Assembly (NCBI GenBank): GCA_004151065.3
Contig: NWUY0300019337.1
Span: forward strand, 11,797-24,740
DNA length: 12,944 nucleotides
Direction of reading: 5' to 3'
Source of the DNA: Larix sibirica
Taxonomy: Eukaryota; Streptophyta; Pinopsida; Pinales; Pinaceae
Below are positions 8,191 to 12,944 of this stretch, piece after piece. The notes beneath the pieces are model-generated. The model was not told the DNA's origin. It did no database searches and saw only the letters and a program-made list of their open reading frames with translations. Position 1 is the first letter of the stretch; each line of letters begins with the position of its first letter. The translations under genes were made by a program, and so were the position numbers.

Positions 8191-9138
8191 AAGTTGACTT
8201 AGTGGACTAAGCTTAAGTGGATTCAATAGATTATGTAGACTAAGCCATAAAATAAGCCATCTAAGCCATCCTTAGTTAATGATCGAAACAAAGTAGATTG
8301 ATAGCTTATATACACAACTTACCTAGTAACATATGCAGTAGATCCATATAGAGATCCCAAAGCATCTCAACCGCCTGATTGAAACCCTTGCATCCCGAGT
8401 TCCTTCTTATGATCATAGTAGAGATTTATACATTCTTAGTGATTGAGACCCATACCCCTATGCTTCCCTTCGTATGGTTCTAGGTCGAGACATGGAGATA
8501 GTGACACATCCCGCATGATCCTTTAGCAGAGGTCTTCACCACACAGCAAGGGATGAAACAAAGAAAAACTAGTTTCAAACTTCCCCACACCTACTACATC
8601 CGAAGATCAATTGCTTTCAATGTTGCTCTCATGCATTAAGCTGGAGCAGTGCAATGTAAGCTAGAGAACCGACTTCTTCATGGTGACAAGCATGCATATT
8701 TGTTGAATACGATGCATCACCAACAAGGAAGCACGAATACAGATATATTGTATTCTCTCTACCTTCTATGATTACATTACATGCAAAGCATTAAAATAAT
8801 GAGTTGATATCAATACAAGTGCATAAAAGGTTTGAAGCAAAAAGCACATAGGATTAAAAATATTTGGATGGGAGGTCAAAGCAATTGGATGGAGTGACAA
8901 GTGTGAGCAATATAGCTACATATGGCATGCATTGGAGTCATTGTGGGATTTCAAAGCATCCAAAATACGTAAAAACAAAAAACGGTTTGGACATTTGACA
9001 TGTCCCTTATATGTAGGCGCTCTGAATCCTTTATAGTTCACTTCCGTAAGACTAATCTATTTAGATCTATTATGATTTCGAGATGAATTAAATAAATTTA
9101 AACTTTAAATTGAAAGTTATGAAATACCAAAAGCACTG
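8191..9138. other. No recognisable gene
   Basis: This sequence is of mixed composition with short internal repetition near 8236-8280 (a TAAGCCAT motif repeated). I see no open frame of note, no RNA gene and no element terminus that can be supported. Confidence 0.45.
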
Positions 9139-9164
9139 ACATTAAAATACTAATATTTTAATGT
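9139..9164. repeat. AT-rich inverted repeat, 11-bp arms with 4-base loop
   Basis: ACATTAAAATA at 9139-9149 is the exact reverse complement of TATTTTAATGT at 9154-9164, with CTAA between them. No T-tract or adjacent gene gives it a terminator role. In DNA of this composition a chance origin is possible. Confidence 0.8.
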
Positions 9165-9219
9165 TGAAACATCCATAACACCCATTATAAATTCATATTA
9201 GTTTATAAAATTATTAATA

Positions 9220-9243
9220 ATATATATATATATATATATATAT
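9220..9243. repeat. (TA)n microsatellite
   Basis: About twelve uninterrupted TA dinucleotides follow an AT-rich lead-in. A separate run of eleven T lies at 9292-9302. Both are simple sequence and are likely to vary in length between individuals. Confidence 0.9.
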
Positions 9244-9373
9244 TTCATTTTTAATTTTAGTTTAGTTTATTAATATTAACAATGCTACATGTTTTTTTTT
9301 TTCTTTTCTTTGTCATCTTGATTAGCCATTATCATAAAAGTTAACTCAATCTATTCTCAATCAATATAGGTTA

Positions 9374-9421
9374 AAATCAACCCAAAGTGAAAACTCGAAA
9401 TCAACCCAAGGTGAAAACTCG
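9374..9421. repeat. 24-bp tandem duplication
   Basis: Two adjacent 24-bp copies, at 9374-9397 and 9398-9421, differ at one position (A versus G). Each begins AAATCAACCCAA and ends GTGAAAACTCG or its neighbour form. No role is visible. Confidence 0.9.
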
Positions 9422-10562
9422 AGTTAGTATATATTAATTATCATATAAACTTAAAATATTCATGATGAGAGGTTGGAGAAACAATGTTGTAATTAATTTT
9501 GCAATCATATGAATTAATATTTGTGCTATCCACCATTCACTAAAAACAATTTTTTGAATACACTGTTATTTTGTTTTTGAACATTTCTTTTTAATTTTTA
9601 ACCAGTTGTATTATTTTGTTTACAAATTTATATCCATTTGAATTTCTTCAAAAGGAAATGTTTATAACCATGGTCATTGAGATGTATGGCCCACGGAATA
9701 CAAATGAGGTGTTACACAAAAATCGTTTTTATGTAAGTATGAGATTGAAAAGAAAAAAAAATCCCTTTCCTTAAAAGAAGAAAAGTGATAAGTATTTAAA
9801 GTGTCATTTCAATTTCTTATTTTATAGAATATACCCTTTGNTGTTTGTATTAATTCATGGCACTTAACTTGTAACCTATTGGTGTTCACCGGCCACAAGT
9901 TATGTGGTTGTGCTAGTAGTACTTGAAGTGGATAAAAGATTGATAGCTCTATCAAATTAATTTGAACATTTATATTTTCACACACATACTTTAATATAAA
10001 AATGCACCAATTCTTATTTCTTTAGTATGTATGTATACATGTTTTCAATTAATCACCATTAATAATGGTTATAAAGAAGTTTAGTAAATGATTAACTAAG
10101 GAAAAAATTATATTATTATTTTAATGATTTAAATTTACAAAATTAAAAAAAGGATTGAATTTAGGGAGCATCCGGCTCTCTTTAATATTTATGTAATACT
10201 CTATCATTGTTCATTATACTATGCCATACAACCAAGAAGATTCATTGTCTTCTTTGATCACATAATCTCTAATACAAACCATAAATGTTGCATATTAAAC
10301 CACTATTTCATTGAAAAATTAAAACTTTCCCATCTTCTTGACATATGCATGATCCTATTGGAAGGTGTTCCTATAGGGTCGTTGAACAAACAATAACCTT
10401 TGTCATTAGAATTTTTTTCATCTAAACTCTAATGTATATCCTTAATTGGAACTGTATTAGTCTCGTAACACTAAAGGAGGATATGGTTTCAATGTGGTTT
10501 TACATAAACCATTTAAAAAAAAAACTATGGGCATATAAGCATTGGCCTATGTCGAGTAATCG
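9422..10562. other. AT-rich sequence with no firm gene
   Basis: Apart from the low-confidence spliced reading frame at 9658-9926, nothing coding is seen. A short motif AGGGAGCATCCGGCTCTCT at 10163-10181 resembles the start of the LINE at 10751, but the similarity does not extend. Runs of A and T are frequent. Confidence 0.5.
9658..9926 (+). other. Speculative small two-exon reading frame
   Basis: An ATG at 9658 opens 25 codons ending at a donor-like GTAAGTAT (9733). An acceptor-like TTTTATAG ends at 9827. If 9733-9827 (95 bp, T/A-rich, plausible for a plant intron) is removed, the frame continues in phase for 32 more codons to a TGA at 9924-9926, passing the ambiguous base at 9841. The 57-residue product (start MFITMVIEMYGPRN) is not recognised. 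The splice consensus and phase are suggestive, but both exons are short enough to be open by chance, and no promoter or poly(A) signal was identified. Confidence 0.12.
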
Positions 10563-10563
10563 A

Positions 10564-10748
10564 GTTCCCACAATATTAATACACAATTAATATTCATATA
10601 AAATATTAAAAAAATATATTAAAATATTAAATTAAATATTTAAAGTTTATAATAAAATATCAACTATGAAAAGAAGTTCCCAAAATATTAATACACACAA
10701 AATATTAATATTAAATATTAAATAAAAGTATATATTAAAATATTAAAA
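10564..10748. repeat. Imperfect direct repeat, two AT-rich copies about 112 bp apart
   Basis: The copy beginning GTTCCCACAATATTAATACA at 10564 is repeated at about 10676 as GTTCCCAAAATATTAATACA. Similarity continues with gaps through TATATTAAAATATTAAA in both (to about 10632 and 10748). The second copy ends just before the LINE, so the LINE appears to have inserted at, or next to, this AT-rich duplication. Confidence 0.75.
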
Positions 10749-10750
10749 GT

Positions 10751-10996
10751 AGGGAGCTTGGAACACTCTCTCGATTTCTATGATCGAGTTAATGAGGAGT
10801 CGAGAGAGCCGAGGATTGGGCTGCTAGGGTTTTGGTGATCGCTTGATTGTTTTTTTTTCCAGAAAAGGTTGCAAGAGATCAACAGGGAAGGCTTGGGAGT
10901 AGCGGAAGTATGGAGGTGGAAGGGGGATCAATCCCCTCCCCAATTGCCCTCCAGTTTGAAAATCGGTCAGGGACTAGAATCGAAGAGGGAACATGA
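10751..10996 (+). promoter_or_regulatory. LINE 5' untranslated leader, probable internal promoter region
   Basis: This stretch, beginning AGGGAGCTTGGAACACTCTC, is clearly richer in G and C than the flanking DNA. It has no open frame leading into ORF1: a TGA directly precedes the ORF1 ATG. LINEs of this kind usually carry their promoter inside the 5' leader, because the transcript must include it; that is family knowledge and no specific promoter motif was identified here. A GAGAGAGCC-type purine block lies near 10800-10810. Confidence 0.5.
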
Positions 10997-12189
10997 ATGG
11001 AAGGAGAAGGTTTAAGTTTGGCGGTGGCAATGCAACAAGGAGGAGGCGGGGGTCGTTTTCCTGGGAAATGCATCCCTAAGACGACAAAGATCCAGTCTCT
11101 TCAGTTTAAATCGAAAAAATTGAGGGAAAAACTACAATATATGAAGGATCATGCTATGATTGGGAAATTTTATATAAGATAGAAACCAGATTTTTGAAGG
11201 AGGCCCTTATCTTTATTATTTTGTGGGTCTGTTCCTTTGCCCCTGGTGTGAGTGGTTTCATACAGACAAAGAAGACCTTAAGATCACCCCAGTGTGGATA
11301 CAATTGTATTCACTACCAAGTGAATACGGGGAACCTAAGATCTTAACGAACATTGGTAACGCGTTGGGAGATTTTGTGAAGATATCAGAACATACAAAAA
11401 CAATAAGATACACCTCGTATGCTAGGATATGCGGGTATATAGATATCTAAAAGGAACTCTCAGAGGCCATCAACTTAACTTGGGATGACGAATACTGGTG
11501 CCAAACTCTGGATTATGAACATATTCCATTTCGATGTTGACGATGTCATGAGCATGGGAATATTTTTCAGGGATTGTTCGTTGAATATCCCCCCCAGTAG
11601 AAGGCGAAGGAGGAAAAGGATGAAGAAGGTTTCACATTGCAGGAGGTAGGGGAAGCCTCCAGTGGGTTCTGACCCAGGTAAGTCTCTCTCATCAGATAAT
11701 AGTTTTGAGATTCTAAACAGTATCCCAAATAATGAAAGGGAACCAAAAAGTTTAGAGGTTAATAATGAGATTGTGAAAAAATCAAAAGACCCAAGGGGCT
11801 AGTCATAGTGGGAAGAAAAGATTCAAGAGATAAAATAGGGTCTGCAGGGGGATATGAATATGGTAGAAGAGGAAGAGGAGGATATGGAGATAGGGGAACT
11901 GGACCTGTATGGAATTGAAGAGGCATGTGCTGATAGGAATAGGGGCTACATACCTTTTCGTCAGTTGGATCTCCTCTAAGAAGTAATTATGAAATCAAAA
12001 TCTTCAAAATCCTTGGGGATAGGAGTTGCCAACCCCAAAGAGCACAAAATAAAGCACAAGGAAACCATGGAAAAGTGAGTAAGAAGGAGTAATAGACAAT
12101 GAGTTGTAGAGGTTGGGGCCATGTTGGTGGAATTCAGTCAATACCCAAAAATAAGTGTGGATCTAGCATTGACTCATAATCATTCTTAA
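10997..12189 (+). pseudogene. LINE ORF1 (DUF4283-type nucleic-acid-binding protein), broken
   Basis: The ATG at 10997 begins MEGEGLSLAVAMQQGG and is the first start after the leader. The protein reaches KLREKLQYMKDHAMIGKFY. A deletion of roughly 35-40 codons, judged from the family layout, then joins this to NQIFEGGPY in another frame near 11176-11200. The DUF4283 pattern resumes with VGLFLCPWCEWF, PVWIQLYSLPSEY, IGNALGDFVKISEHTK and RYTSYARICGYIDI, followed by TAA at 11448-11450. Reading resumes with LDYEHIPFRC and the damaged zinc knuckle. The C-terminal part has an acidic stretch (11851-11979, EEEEEDMEIGELDLYGIEEA) and ends in SQYPKISVDLALTHNHS at TAA 12187-12189. In a live element ORF1p binds the LINE RNA to form the transposing particle. 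Confidence 0.85.
11534..11576 (+). other. Damaged CCHC zinc knuckle of LINE ORF1
   Basis: The expected pattern is C-x2-C-x4-H-x4-C. The first Cys (11534-11536) is followed at once by TGA in place of an Arg codon. The second Cys is kept, the His is replaced by Asn (HEHGN instead of HEHGH), and the last Cys (11574-11576) is readable only after a one-base shift in the T-run near 11562. Three separate lesions in 43 bases show long decay. Confidence 0.8.
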
Positions 12190-12191
12190 TG
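12187..12191 (+). promoter_or_regulatory. TAATG overlap of ORF1 stop and ORF2 start
   Basis: The ORF1 frame ends with TAA at 12187-12189 and the ATG of ORF2 starts at 12189, sharing one A. The following MKLIS is the usual beginning of a plant LINE endonuclease, which supports this ATG as the true start. The arrangement suggests that ORF2 was translated by termination and re-initiation on the same RNA. Confidence 0.7.
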
Positions 12192-12738
12192 AAGCTAATA
12201 TCATCGAATATTAGCAGATCCAATAGCCCCCCCAAAATGCAACTTTTAAAGAGGAAAATCAAGATAGAGAAACCATTGGTAATGTTTATTCAGGAAACAA
12301 AATGCTCGGAGGAATCCTTGAAGGATTTAGGAAGGAAAGTTTGGAGAGGTAGTGAAGTGATTGCAGTAGACGCGGAGGTAGCTACAGGGGTTCTAATGAT
12401 CTTCTGGGATCCAAGTTCAATGGACAACTATCTAATTTTCTTGCTATGCAATGGTTAATTTCAACGGATTTCTTGATTCTGGGGTCCTTGGTGTGAGGGG
12501 TTCTAATGAATGTTTACGGACCTCAATTCCACCCTTAGAAGTAGGTTTTTTTAAGAGATTTGGCTCATCTCAAAGGATGGGTGGGGGAAAAACACTAGAT
12601 CATAGGGGAATGTTTTAATATGATAAAATCTCTGTCGAAAAAGAAATGGGGTTGCAGAAGGTTGGATGTTGATAATTAGGACTTTGGGGAGCTGACTGAG
12701 GGGCTAAGTTTAGTGGATGTTGTAGCTAGTGTTTTCAC
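12189..12738 (+). pseudogene. LINE ORF2 N-terminus, APE-type endonuclease domain, truncated and inactivated
   Basis: The first frame (12189-12458) gives MKLISSNISRSNSPPKMQLL and MFIQETKCSEESLKDLG, with the catalytic Glu at residue 36 kept, then an IFWDPSS block. Key family positions are altered: MKLISWNIRG is expected, so Trp and the Arg-Gly pair are lost. A frameshift near 12415 moves reading to the frame starting at 12419, which gives DFLILGSLV, LMNVYGPQFHP, LRDLAHLKGW and WGCRRLDVDN, and ends ELTEGLSLVDVVA, with several TAG, TGA and TAA stops. The GGDFN catalytic block has become GECFN, so its Asp is lost. The domain should continue for some 80 residues and then into reverse transcriptase, but ends at the junction. 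A live enzyme nicks target DNA to prime reverse transcription. Confidence 0.9.
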
Positions 12739-12944
12739 ACCAGCTCATGCNCCTCATCGAGACCAAAGTTCTTCAACTGCACCTTTACCTATTTGATTCC
12801 CCATTTATGGAATGGTGTTAATTTCCTATCGAGGGTGCATAGTGGCTCTATTTAGAAATCTCCCTCATGTTCCACATGGATCACATTCTAATCAATCACA
12901 TGGTTAGGGTCATGTACATAGTTCTTAAGAAAAGAAACATGGAA
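12738..12944 (-). pseudogene. Second Ty3/gypsy fragment: integrase C-terminus with chromodomain-like end
   Basis: One minus-strand frame covers the segment with three stops (two TAG, one TAA). It reads FHVSFLKNYVHDPNHVID at the right edge, then NVIHVEHEGDF, IEPLCTLDRKL, and VKVQLKNFGLDE, closing at TGA 12735-12737. This matches the plant gypsy pattern FHVSMLRKY..DP.HV, followed by the ILDRK block and a VKVQW...GPxEATWE chromodomain-like segment. The last part, normally EATWE, is shortened and holds the ambiguous base 12751. It differs in sequence from the left-hand element (which has the VFNLSCLK and LPKLDEEE forms), so it is another family or clade. The rest of this element would lie beyond the right edge. 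Confidence 0.88.

Larger units (their letters stand above)
10751..12738 (+). mobile_element. 5' part of a non-LTR retrotransposon (LINE), truncated on the right
   Basis: The element starts abruptly as GC-richer sequence after an AT-rich tract. It contains in order a leader, a broken ORF1 with a DUF4283-type domain and CCHC knuckle, and the endonuclease N-terminus of ORF2. This order is that of plant L1-type LINEs. LINE insertions are normally truncated at the 5' end; here the 5' part is present while the reverse transcriptase, 3' end and poly(A) tail are absent, so the loss must be secondary. The similarity stops at about 12738, where a gypsy fragment on the opposite strand begins. Confidence 0.88.

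Noticed and set aside
9139-9164. Hairpin as a transcription terminator
   Set aside because: It is an AT-only stem in eukaryotic DNA without an upstream gene or T-tract; rho-independent termination does not apply.
10879-11073. Minus-strand open frame of 64 codons over the LINE leader and ORF1 start
   Set aside because: A Pro-rich shadow of the Gly/Glu-rich plus-strand sequence of the LINE.
12734-12944. Continuation of the LINE endonuclease on the plus strand
   Set aside because: After VDVVA the plus-strand frame no longer follows the endonuclease pattern, while the minus strand gives an ordered gypsy integrase C-terminus.

Overview
This window looks like intergenic nuclear DNA of a large-genome seed plant. 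The base composition is AT-rich, no intact cellular gene is visible, and every recognisable coding stretch is a decayed retrotransposon. The style of the LINE at the right (DUF4283-type ORF1 followed by an APE-type endonuclease ORF2) and the extent of decay would fit a gymnosperm, but the taxon is an inference from family resemblance and not a proof. Two ambiguous bases occur, at 9841 and 12751.

Left block (about 1-4060, minus strand): remains of a Ty3/gypsy LTR retrotransposon. In its own reading direction it appears to run as follows: an LTR-like stretch whose upstream part is a 1.56-kb tandem array (2482-4040); a TATA-like promoter (2255-2265); a weak tRNA-Met-type primer binding site (1999-2010); a short proline/threonine-rich leader or gag remnant; then, after loss of the rest of gag, protease and reverse transcriptase, an RNase H domain (1690-1307), the integrase (1306-367) and its C-terminal region running off the left edge. 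It is dead: there are several in-frame stops, a mutated second catalytic Asp in integrase, and a 21-bp direct repeat where the third catalytic residue should be.

The array is the most unusual structure. About 28-29 degenerate units of roughly 51-58 bp each carry an 18-22 bp inverted repeat with almost no loop, with a consensus near AAGGGTCAATTGACCCTT. In several units, changes on one arm are matched by changes on the other.

Middle block (4041-10750): mostly featureless AT-rich sequence. It holds two decayed reading regions of unknown origin (5038-5458 minus; 7140-8190 plus, Tyr/Pro-rich), a TA microsatellite, a small hairpin, and several short tandem or direct duplications.

Right block (10751-12738, plus strand): the 5' part of a non-LTR retrotransposon (LINE). 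It has a GC-richer 5' leader, a broken ORF1 (DUF4283-type domain, damaged CCHC zinc knuckle, acidic C-terminal part) and the N-terminal endonuclease part of ORF2. The ORF1 stop and ORF2 start overlap as TAATG. The LINE ends abruptly inside the endonuclease domain, against a second and different Ty3/gypsy integrase C-terminus/chromodomain-like fragment on the minus strand (12738-12944).
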